Below are positions 1-10,278 of a stretch of DNA of 64,000 bases, piece after piece. Within the stretch, counting starts at the first letter, position 1. Each line of letters opens with the position of its first letter. The position numbers and the translations under genes were made by a program. Under the pieces are notes generated by a model. It was given only the letters and a program-made list of their open reading frames with translations, searched no databases and was not told where the DNA came from. This stretch comes from Litoditis marina (Eukaryota > Nematoda > Chromadorea > Rhabditida > Rhabditidae). The stretch spans positions 11,683,759 through 11,747,758 of the forward strand of contig OZ038434.1 of NCBI GenBank assembly GCA_964036275.1. Reading direction: 5' to 3'.

Positions 1-3000
1 TGCAAAAAGCTGTCTGTTTCGAGTTATGGTAGTGGTAATCCGTTTGAAGGAAGGAACTACTTCGTCCGTGAATGTTCAGGAGTTAATTACCAGTAGCTGT
101 TAGAGATATACCTGGTTCATGTTGCGCATTTTCAAAATTCATTTCAAGCCAGTAGCTCACGTGTGTTCATTCCAGTCTCATGACTTTAATAGAACAAAAT
201 TAAGAGTATTAGTTTAGTATTGAAACCCGTTCAAAGATTGGTAAAGAGAAAATCAAATGCGTATAACAAGTGCGTCGATCTGAACATTTAGTTCTGCTCA
301 ACTTTAAGACATAGCATGTAACGCTGAAATATAAGTGTTAGATTCAAGTGGAAAACATTACCACTTCTGCGCCATTTCACTTCATTTGAAAATATTATTC
401 ATTGGGCCTCCAGTATGCCAATATTACAATCTGTAAATTGCATAGCCTTCCTCATTCCCATTGAAACTTCTACAGTATGAATTCAAAACGATGAATTCCG
501 TTTCGTTTGTTTTTTGAGTGTTTGACAGTATTTTCGACCATGTTGAAGTTTGCTTAACAAAATCATTAGAATTTTCGAATACGTACGGTAGGATTCTTAA
601 TGGAAATGATTGGAACTATGACTGAAACCTAAGAGTTTGATGTTTTATTCTTTGTGTGTTCATGAAATCGCCAGTTCGTGCATTTATACGAGTTGTACAT
701 ATTGTTTCCCTGCATGTGGTATCACTGTGTCGATCTCACGTTAATCTCAGATTCTTATATTGACATGAATGTTTTAAACAGTTTTTCAAAACACAAAACA
801 ACTAGATTAGAACGATTTATTCTCATGGAAATGGGCATTACAGTAGGTGCAACCCCAGGGGTCCACATAGAAAAAAACGAAGACTATGACGTGTATTTTG
901 TGTCTTTTTCCTGTACCCACCACTGAAAAATAACTCACGTCGTTTAACGTTCATTTCTATTTCGGTTTTCAGCTGAAAACGTCTGCATGATTAAATTACC
1001 GACGTCATGAAATTTGAACAAGTGAATGAACCGACCCCCACATCATCAAGTGGATAATATACGCAGTTAATATGCGTCATTTCTATCTGCAAAAACCATA
1101 ACAAGAAAGCCTCATTTACTTGGAACAATACTTGTCAACAGAATACCCTCATTGAAATGAAACGCAGTGGAGTTCATGGAATCGAACTCATCCGCTCACA
1201 ACTAACAAACCCCTGAATCTTCCAATTAGTTCACTGAAGAGCGAGCATAGATTTGGCTAGAAGCTGGTAACAATTTCGAGATCAAATGCAGTGCCCAGAC
1301 CACAACAGGCAGCCAGGAAAGTACGTAAAATCTCGTACTTTTTCTATAAAAAAACGAAGAAAATGCTACCACACTGCATCGTGTAAATTCTTTCAGGGTG
1401 GCTCTTGCCAACGCAAGCCCATACGGTGTATTTTGTCCTATCCCGCGGTCTTTGCAGTTTCACCCCGTTATTTTTCGACCGACCTTCGTGAACGAAAGCT
1501 TGCATGGAGAGAATACTACAACAAAACCTTACTCACTCTCTGAACTTGACGATAAGTGTGCAACTGTGATTAAGTTATTGAGGGTTACCACATATAACCG
1601 CAGTTGCTAAATACTAACGTAACCGAAACGTATCAGATTCTTGCCGGATTCAGCCATATAAATTAAACCTGCAATTTTTGGAGTCTGGCACCGTAGCCAA
1701 GTTATGTGAAACGGACACCTTTGAGGTGAACTATGTCTAACACATGTGCCCACACTATGGTCAGAATGTGAACAGATTCTTTATCAGGTCGAGCTCAACA
1801 CGTACACGACTTCACTAGACATCTGGTTGTTACCTCACCCCCCCCCCCCCCACTCATTGAATATATGATAAGCCCGACAGGTGATGTATTCGAACGTAGG
1901 TAATTGAACACATTGGATGTTCCGCGAATTTCACGCTTCGTTCATTTTCAAAGCAGAATCGTGCGATGCGGAACGTTTTAATGAGAAGGAAAGAAAACCC
2001 ATAAAATTCTCGGAAACCCACGGTGTATGAGCAACGAAAACTTAATTAACACCAATCCCGAGCATAAGCGGAAAGATCATCTTTTTCATTCATCATTCTC
2101 CTCGAAAAATTCAAAACATTCGAATGTAACCGCTGTAAGCGTACACCGATGCGGGAAAATCTCTTCTTTCTCACTAAAACAACTGTTCACGGGCTTAAGC
2201 GAGGTTGAGTTGAGTTGAGTTGAACTGACTCGTCATTCCCCAGTACGAGGTTGTTGTTACTCAAACAGTGCACAATGAGTTACCCACGAACTGACCCAGA
2301 GTGTGAGACTTAGTTGAACAGAAACACTTTAATTTACAAGATAATGTGAGCATGCGTTCATTGCTACACAGTAGGGCTGTTAATCGATATTTCGAGTTAT
2401 CGAGTTTTGGAACATTTCGAATTTGGGCGAGAATCATGTTTTCGAGTTGTGGATTCGCCACGACTCGAAAATTTCGGAAGTAGACTCGACTTGGACAACC
2501 CTACTACACAGATGTTTAGTAAAGTGGTGCGTGTTGTACGTTTGAGAGACATGCATAGCTGAGAGTTTTGTACAACTTTCGTTGTACGAAATAACACATT
2601 TCGACACGTTTTTCCGCGATTCCTCTGCTCGCCCGTGTTCAATGTTGATAGAACCTTGGCGCCCTTTGGAGCGGGGATTCGAGCAAATCATGGGGTTTTA
2701 TGTGATGCGAGATGCTCATCTCGTCCAGATTACCAAGCGGCCCATGATTAAAGAACTACAATTAAAGAAGGAGACGTCAATAACGTGACGATTTTTCAGA
2801 CGTCGTGCACGATTCGAATAAATCTTTCTGCAACACCTGGTTAATCACCGAATAGGGACCGTTTATCTCGGAACAGATGTCAAAAATCACGTTCCGTTTC
2901 ATATTAATCGGTTAAAATCCTGGGGTGTCATGAGTAGAATAAGGAGTTATCTGACATTTCTCACAGATTCTACTTTGCTATATGAGTAGTGAGGTGAAAG

Positions 3001-3865
3001 CTCACGAACTATCTCACAGCTTCCTGCACAGAAAACTCCCGTGAGATCTCATGGGGTTCAGAGAGGTTCAAACACCGCCTTTTTGAAACTGTTACCGTAC
3101 ATCTAACGTCTTCTCAAGATTCTATGTACAAGTGACACTGCAGTAGTGACGTTTTTCTGGTCTCTTGCTGCGGTGCTCAACTCTGCTCAGTAAGATGTCG
3201 GAAGTTACAGGAAGCCTCTCCTCGCTGTCAGTCAAGAACGGAGTATAAGATGTATAATTTTCTCAATCTCTTGGGAGAATATACTCCAGAGTATGATAAA
3301 TAACAGACACGGAAGAGCACCTGCTTTTTAATTATATTTTAACAGCTGCAAATTCTCGAAATCAGAAATGTTATAGTTATGAAGGTCAACAAAAGTTCAC
3401 AACTCTAGACTACGGCTTGAAAGTGCAGTAGAACTGAGAGAGAGAGAGAGAGAGGCGAACATGTTTTTCCGACAAGTGGACTTGATATTCTGATATAACA
3501 CCAGGTTGCCTTCGGCAAACAACAAAAATTATAGAAACTACCCTAACTTAGGTGAGTTTATAACCTCATCGTTTCCCGAGAGTTTCTATTCAGATGTGGT
3601 ATTCGAGTTGCATGACTATCAAATTTGAGCTTTTTTGTAATTAGAGGTGTCGCTAAACGAGCATTTCAGCATATACGTCATTTATCAAGCACACTAGTTT
3701 TAAGAAACTTCATTACAAAAATGCATGCAAGGGAAAATACACAGTATCAACATGGTTCATTTCAATTCTTAAATGTTCACAAAACATGATATGCACAATG
3801 TTAATCAATCGATAATTGACTGAGTTTCACAGGAAACCGGGCGGAGCAGGGAGGATAGAGCAGGA
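1..3865. other. gene-poor stretch, no supported gene
   Basis: No convincing gene is visible. The stretch holds one hAT-like miniature transposon (2372-2503), a run of C at about 1838-1851, a GTTGA-type run near 2205-2222 and a short GA microsatellite near 3438-3453. A pair of open segments around 1264-1321 and 1397-1610 on the plus strand is separated by a 75-bp intron-like gap ending in TTTCAG, but all three frames of the second segment are open and none resembles a family I know. Confidence 0.5.
2372..2503. mobile_element. hAT-like MITE with 8-bp target duplication
   Basis: A 132-bp element begins TAGGGCTGTTAATCGA and ends with the near-inverse ...CTTGGACAACCCTA. It is flanked on both sides by the identical 8-bp CTACACAG (2364-2371 and 2504-2511). 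An 8-bp target duplication and a TAGGG/CAGGG-type terminus are hallmarks of hAT-family transposition. There is no coding capacity, so this is a non-autonomous copy. The interior is rich in TTCGAGT-like motifs. Confidence 0.75.
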
Positions 3866-5127
3866 TCAGAACTGAGGGGAGGAATTGGCAGATCGCTTGA
3901 AGAATCTGGAAAAAGGGATTTAGATGATTTCCTAAGGTTCTTAAAGCCGAACTGTAACTCGAAAACTTGATATTTCGAACTCTACTCACAGCTTAATTAT
4001 TAAATTTTCCTTTGCGATAAACAGTTCATAAACTAGTTTTCGCCAAAGCTTTTCTAATTACAATTCAATGAAGAACCACGAATTCCATTATGAAAACGAA
4101 ACTCATTACAATGAGTCAGTCGTAACTTTTAATTGGAAGACTTTTTAATTGTTGCACGAAATAATAATGCTTCCGACCTTGGCTCAAAGTCTAGACTTAG
4201 AAGGCAAGTGAAATGTTCAACGCTTTGAAGAAAGATTAAAACTCTGTTTGGTACTTGAGGTGGGAGCGGAGTAGAAAGAATCATTACGATAGTTAGGTGA
4301 AAGGTGAAACAACTCCGAAGTTGTGCCCTTTATTCAAAAAAATGCTTTATGAGAGTATATCGACTACCAGTAGATCTGAAATTGCGGAACGTACCTAATA
4401 GAGGGCTCAAGTCGTGCCCACTTCTTCTGATACGGCATAAAAGCGGCTGCCCGGTTCAACCCGGATCTACCCTGGTACTCCGGCTGACCGTACTGAAGGA
4501 ATTGGTCTGCATAACTCTGCTGCTGTGACGGACTCACCAAAACTGAAACCACATATATTAACTAAAATCCTGAAAAAAAATCTGAAACTAGAGCATTCTC
4601 ACGACCAATCATGCTCTTTTTCCTTATGTCACAAGCACACCCTCAATATAATCATTAAATTTTTCCCACGGAATGATTACTTTCAGTCTTGTACCTCGCA
4701 CACTATCACATCTCTCTCACATATGCACAGATTGGTCTCTAACAACATAATTTCGCAATGTTTATCTCTACTTCCATGAATTTTTATATGAAACAGAGTG
4801 AGAGAAATCAGTACTTTGCCATCCACACATCAAGTTAACTATTCCAATATTTAAGGTGGGCAGAAAGTAATGTTTAGTGTGAGCGGGAGTTCCGAAAACT
4901 TGTTGTGATAATGGCTAGTGTGTGATGCTATTGAGTGGTTGCTCGACGCTCAGCGTCTGCCGCTACTAGATAGATACTAGCCGTATTCGGACTCTATTCT
5001 GTCCACCTTTAAGGGTAACCAATGTTATCTGAGAACATCTAGTATATACTCAAATTGGGATCTCTCTTCAAAACCTACCAATAAGAAGAATCAGTGAGAA
5101 AATGAAACCGATGGCAGACTTCATCAT
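3866..5127 (-). CDS. small secreted peptide precursor, neuropeptide-like (78 aa)
   Basis: Three minus-strand exons join in phase: 5127-5079, 4542-4395 and 3905-3866 (49+148+40 nt, 78 aa plus stop). Residues 1 to about 20 form a signal peptide (MMKSAIGFIFSLILLI). The rest is rich in Q, Y and R and carries basic sites: KK before WARLEPSIR and KR after FF. The C-terminus is SANSSPQF. A TTTTCCAG acceptor lies 16 nt upstream of the first ATG, and exon 2 has strong sites (GTTTCAG acceptor, AG|GTACGT donor). No family is recognised. Signal peptide plus dibasic sites suggests a processed peptide hormone or neuropeptide, which is inference. Intron 1 carries a TTAA-bounded MITE, and a perfect hairpin lies about 120 bp upstream of the start. 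A small cuticle or other secreted protein is the alternative. Confidence 0.55.
4851..5012. mobile_element. TTAA-bounded MITE in intron 1 of the peptide gene
   Basis: About 162 bp with inverted ends: TTAAGGTGGGCAGAAAG on the left and CTATTCTGTCCACCTTTAA on the right. TTAA at both outer edges is the usual piggyBac target duplication. It is non-coding and lies wholly within the first intron of the small secreted peptide gene. Confidence 0.6.
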
Positions 5128-5245
5128 CGTTCTTGAGATTTACCTGGAAAATAGGATTCAATTTTCTACGCGAGAAAAAACATAATTGAGTCATGAGAAA
5201 TATTCGATAGGACTGTGGGAAAAAAAAATGAAGAGCGAGAAAAAA

Positions 5246-5336
5246 CTGGCTAGAGAAGAAAGCATCACTTTCGTGGGATTTCTAAAAAAAAAACTTTTAG
5301 AAATCCCACGAAAGGGATGCTTTCTTCTCTAGCCAG
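5246..5336. repeat. 91-bp near-perfect long hairpin
   Basis: Two 42-nt arms are reverse complements with a single mismatch, separated by a short A-rich loop. The left arm begins CTGGCTAGAGAAGAAAGCAT; the right arm ends with its reverse complement. It could be a foldback transposon or, if transcribed, a precursor for small RNA. It lies about 120 bp upstream of the start codon of the minus-strand peptide gene. Confidence 0.8.
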
Positions 5337-7964
5337 CAAAATTTCTTCGCTAGAATTGTATAGTCAAAACACTCCCTCCGAAACAAAAGATTATCCTTTG
5401 GCTCAGCTAGCAATTTAATCCTCACTAAACTTTATCCGCTTATAGTAAATCTCTTTATTCTTAGAACGAGTGGAGAACAAAAATAGATCAAAGTGGGTGG
5501 AGAAAGGGAAAAGGTCACGAAGGACACACACCTTGGAATCTATTCTGAGAGTTTGACATTCGAATAACTTGTTGAACAGCTGCAAATAAAAACAGCAACG
5601 CTTTTAGTATTTGACTAGAACTATGATTCGACGAAGTTTCAAGATTTCAAGGGTTTGGTAGTTGGAGACGTTCTTCATGAATGAAATCAGCATTATTTTA
5701 AATTACATCGTAGTTTAGGTAAAACTATTGTTCATTTTTTTCATTTCTTTTTCTGAAAAGCACACATATGTGATTGTCTGACCGTACGTCGCCCAAAACG
5801 TTTAACTCAAATGACCTAATGAAAACTTGTCTTACTAAAGCACACTTAGTTATGTTAGGTTTCATGTAATTATCCATTTGTTCAGTCTACCCTAAAGCCC
5901 ACATTAGATATGAGCCTTGGCTAGAGATGGATCTCAGAGCCTGGTGACCTATATCCACTTTCGCTCGAGTGGCTCGGTCAATTAGGTAGAAATTCGAAAC
6001 CAGGTACACTTTAAGGTTCACTTCGTAATACTTGGAAAGAGTATTTGTCAGATTTCACGTTTTATCGTTGCAAATTTGCCAAAAGATGGTTGAATTGACT
6101 GGCTCGGTTAGTCAGCTCAGACCGAGTTGAATTCAGGTTACAGAACCAAACCAACATTGAACAATTTTCTGGGAAGTGAGAGCGCCAAATTTTACAAAAA
6201 ATATCGGAAAAACAGGAAAAATGCAGCTAACGGACGGTTTTTAATATCCTAGATAATCTTCACCTCAGTTTACTGAGTTACACCAGCCTGGACTAGGCTT
6301 AAACATCCGACCGAACCATTGAAACGAAAAAGTTCAGTGAACCAGCGCAATATTGAAAGCGATGTCGTACCGTTCATCAATATGACGTGTGATCAACTTA
6401 CGTGGGTGAATCGACTACGCACGAACTGTATTACCTCTTCTGCAAAAAAACTAATCACTTTCGTTAAGTGGAAAATTACTTGTTTGCGGAACACCGGTGA
6501 AAAACAATTATAAGCGCTAAATCCCCTGCTGATCTGTAGACTTACTCAACTCGCTTTCAGACTGATTTGGAGACTAGTCTTGCAACGAAAGATAATCTTT
6601 TCCGTTTTCCAGAACATGCTTTCTTTCAGAATAACAAAAACAGAGAAATACATCGGAAGGAAAGATCTACGTTTCCATATCTCGCACTCTCTAGTAAAAG
6701 GCCTGTGACTATGTTAATCCAATAGAAGGCAGGATGCAGAAGTGTTTTGAGTGTCCCTAAATAGCAAGGATGTTGACAACCTACTTCCTAATAAGGTTCA
6801 TCAGGTTATTCAGCAACATTTTTAAGAAATGCTCAGTTCCTCGTACGGAAACTATTTTCTGAAATGAGAGGTCAAAATGATCTATATTTTAAGTATCGCT
6901 TTTTAGTCAAACTCAGATAGACACTTCGAAACTCCTTCAATCCGTTTATAACAAATCCTTTCTCAACAGTATAAAGTAACTTCCACGTTTATTTACGACA
7001 CATTAGCCAAACCAATCGCTGAAAGTTAACGCAAATTGAGTTGAGCTGAGTCTAGTTGGATTTAGTTCAGTTATTAGTCTATAAATTGTTAGAATGTTTC
7101 AATGGGTGTATTTTAGACGGAACTGGACATACACCAAGGAGGACACGGAATGAATTAAACGTGTTCCGTCGTTCACCTGTGGGGCTGGGCGGGGCCTCAG
7201 AGAACTCCGCCCATTTTGCATTCACGGGGGAGGTTTAACCTCTCGAATATTCTACAGTGGAATATTTCAATAAACACATGGAATGCCGAAAATTTTTTTA
7301 GAATTATGAAATTCTCGACATAGTAAAGTTGAGCAGTCAAATTGTCTACCTCACGCAAACGCAAACGCAAAAACATTTGAAATAGTCAAATTAGAGTGTG
7401 GGGAGAGAAGATCACACAGAAAAAAGAATCTTGGAAACTAGAACGAAGTACTAGAAAATTGATAGAAACAACGTGAAAAAGGTATTGCGAAATGAAAGTC
7501 AGTTAAACATGTGATATCTACGCTCTGGTAGTACTCACTGTTGTTCACAATTAGTAGTTCCCTTGAGGTTCGGCTCGACTATTTTTGTATCATTTCGTAG
7601 ACAGCTGATGTCTACAGGGAGTCAGTTCGATACAAACAAGTACTAGTGTTATTTTTATTCGGAACAAAACATAGTTTTTCTATGGTCTCTAGATGAGCTG
7701 CTCGGTAATCTCAATTTAACATTCATCAATGTAGAAAATAACAAAATAAATCGCGATAAATCTTATTTTCTGTTATATACAAGAATTTTGAATGGTGTTA
7801 CTGACTTGCATGCTCAGTGAAAAATGCCACTCAGGACGATTCTTAGAACTAAACAACAACCTCTTGTTGAATCAGAATCGAACCGATTTTGAGTGGCACT
7901 TCGCACTAAGCACGTAATCCAATAATACAGACGAGTACAGTTGTTTTGGAAACAGTTGTTTTTA

Positions 7965-8090
7965 TTCAAAGAAGAACGATTATGTGGTCCAATCCCAACG
8001 CTTCAGTCCTTTAAACTGCAATACATGTTTCAATTGCAGTTTAAAGGACCGATACGTCGGGATTGGTCCACATTATCGTCCTGCTTTAAA
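7965..8090. mobile_element. TTAA-type MITE family A, copy 1
   Basis: About 126 bp with inverted ends related to TTAAAGAAGGACGATTATGT. The interior has a second nested palindrome around TCCTTTAAACTGCAAT. A second copy with better-preserved ends lies at 18986-19109, so this is a family rather than a chance palindrome. It is non-coding. Confidence 0.75.
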
Positions 8091-9006
8091 GAAGGGAAAG
8101 AGCAACTATATATTCAGGTAACCCACTGTGCCTGGATCACGGTCTGACTCCTAAACTCTTGAACCCGTCTCGCAGTATAGACCTCAAATATTTCTGAATT
8201 GCACGAGGGCAGCAGACCTATGCAATATTTTCAGTTAGAGTATTTGTTCTTTTTTAAAGGCTTCGTTTTATCACGTGCAGTAATAGGAGCAGAAAAAAGT
8301 TTACAGTCATTTATGTGAATTTTCTTCCAGGTTTAAAATTTATAGGAGTACACAAAATATTTATCTCAGATTGAAACATTTGCGTCGACATCCCACGTAC
8401 ATTGACGTATAATAACTATAAAACTCGACGTACGTCTTTACGTACGTCTGATCTGAGATTCGTGATAAGCCTTGAAATTTATCAGAAAAAATCGCGTGTA
8501 ATCGCTTCAGACACCCACAACAAACATCATTTTTTTTCAGGATATAGCACATATGATCTTTTGTATAAGGCTTCACTTTTAAATGGAATTCAAGACAGTT
8601 TTTCCAAACACTGTTCACTGTAAGAGACGCCAAATGGTTTATAATCACTTAGCCACCCATGTGTTTGCTCAGCAGCGTTCTACTAGCTTTACCGTATTAT
8701 TCTTTATACAAATCAGGTTTTCACAAATAAGAAATTTTCGAATAGATCTGAATCGCATTCAGAATACACATGAAAACAGAGTCAAACCATCAGCTGATAC
8801 CAACCGCTAACTGCACACTTTATCAATTGTGCACAACAGATTTGGAATCACTAAATTGATTAAAAAAGTTTTGATTAAGAGATGGCTCTGGAAGAATTAT
8901 GGAATAGTAGTTCAACTCAGTTTTTGGTTTTCGTAGTTTGATCCCAGTTTCGCAGGAGATCAAACTACGATACGATCACAAATCATGTTAATTGCTCTCG
9001 ACTTCC

Positions 9007-9234
9007 TCAGCTTTTTTCGTAGGCTGCACTACGTAAGCTGAAAACATGTGGGTTTTGGTTGGAAAAACCCCGTGACGTTTTTGTGCCTTGAGGCGGTGAA
9101 TTAAGGTTGTCGCGTCATAAGTACTTGGACTGCGTATTCGCCCTGTTGAACCGCTTTTCACTCTCAGAGGTCTCTGACACTTCAATATCAAGGAGAAAAA
9201 ACATGACAAAAACGACTATCAGAACGACCTTCAT
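9007..9234 (-). CDS. tiny secreted peptide precursor with KR site (46 aa)
   Basis: Two minus-strand exons, 9234-9125 and 9037-9007, join in phase 2 across an 85-nt intron that ends TTTTCAG. The product is 46 aa. Residues 1 to about 17 are a hydrophobic signal (MKVVLIVVFVMFFLLD), followed by an acidic spacer, a KR dibasic site at about residues 27-28 and the peptide FNRANTQSNLRSAAYEKS. A TTTTCAG acceptor lies 22 nt upstream of the ATG, as for most other genes here. The layout is that of a minimal neuropeptide-like precursor; no known peptide family is matched. Without splicing the frame stops after QSKYL, so the short 39-aa form is an alternative. Confidence 0.5.
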
Positions 9235-10278
9235 TGCAGCTTGAACTCTTGAACAGCTGAAAATGGTTCTAGCCTGTCTGTGAAAAACGGCTTACGAACT
9301 GGTGCTGAATAAGAATAAAAGGTTGTGTAACTTTTTGACAAAGTATTATATTTTATATATTTTTTACACAAGTGTGATAAATGGAATAGTTCAACGTACA
9401 GATACAGCTTATCAAATTTCTATACAAACTATCAAAATTCGTGCTATCAAGTTTCAGGAAACGTTGTGTTTTGATTTTGATGCGACTCGAAAGTTTTGAG
9501 TGGATTTGGAATCCAGCTTCGAATCCGACTTTGACAGCCCTAGATACACAATGTATAGGTTTGTTCATGTTTTATAACCAAACGCAATACAAACCAACGA
9601 GTTAAAATTTTAGTGAACACCAATTCGTCAGTTCGTATTTTTGCAATATCAGTGTTAATCCGTCTTATCACACACGACTTTCCTGTTCAATAACTGACTG
9701 CTTCGAATTCGATTGATTTTGATATGAAAGGTAAGTTTTCATACGTATAATAAACAAATTGAACATTTCATAACGTTATAACTAAAATTTATGTTTATAA
9801 ACTAAACATAGGAAAGAAAATAGCTTGGGATGAAACCACAGAATAGTGCTTCAACATTGAACAATTAATAACACTTTTGAATTGGGTTCATTTACACTTC
9901 CTGTTTCCTAAAAACGAAAGACAAATTTGTTATTCGTTAAGAGATAGATTGATAAAGCCAAATTGCATGAATCATCTAAATCAGTGCTTATTCAATAGCA
10001 GAAGTGCGTTCCATTCATCTATGAGCCAGACTGTACTAAGCAAAATGAAATTCCTCACGAATATTCAAAGAAGAGCGGTTGTGCACGTAAATTATGATCA
10101 GTGTACTCGATTATAGTCACGCACATCCTGCGTCTACCACAATACACGCTATTTCTTCGCTCCTACACTCCTCTGAAAACAAAGTCTGGCGAAACTGTAC
10201 ATAATGCGAGAGACGCAGGATCGAGTATACCTACTCCAGAATGTCATATTTTCACTGAATACAAAATACGTGTTTCAG
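9235..10278. other. intergenic; possible upstream exons of the receptor gene
   Basis: AT-rich with no firm gene. The first exon or exons of the receptor-like kinase gene should lie here, because the first exon I can support (10279) begins in mid-codon. A degenerate relative of the hAT-type repeat may end near 9541 with GACAGCCCTA. Confidence 0.4.

Larger units (their letters stand above)
5144..9006. other. gene-poor stretch with repeats
   Basis: No supported gene. It contains the long hairpin at 5246-5336, a TTAA-type MITE at 7965-8090, and a GC-rich patch at about 7170-7240 that can fold (GGGCGGGG with CTCCGCCC). A short inverted repeat at 8932-8969 carries CGTAGTTTGATC and its reverse complement; related GTAGTTTGATC copies occur near 24643, 40227 and 46256. 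Confidence 0.5.

Noticed and set aside
1264..1610. Possible two-exon coding segment on the plus strand (MQCPDHNRQPGK joined to VALANASPYG...)
   Set aside because: The 75-bp gap has good splice signals, but all three frames of the second part are open and the product resembles nothing known; not enough for a gene call.
9408..9545. Second copy of the hAT-like MITE ending GACAGCCCTA
   Set aside because: Only the right end is similar and the flanking duplication is imperfect; too degenerate to annotate.
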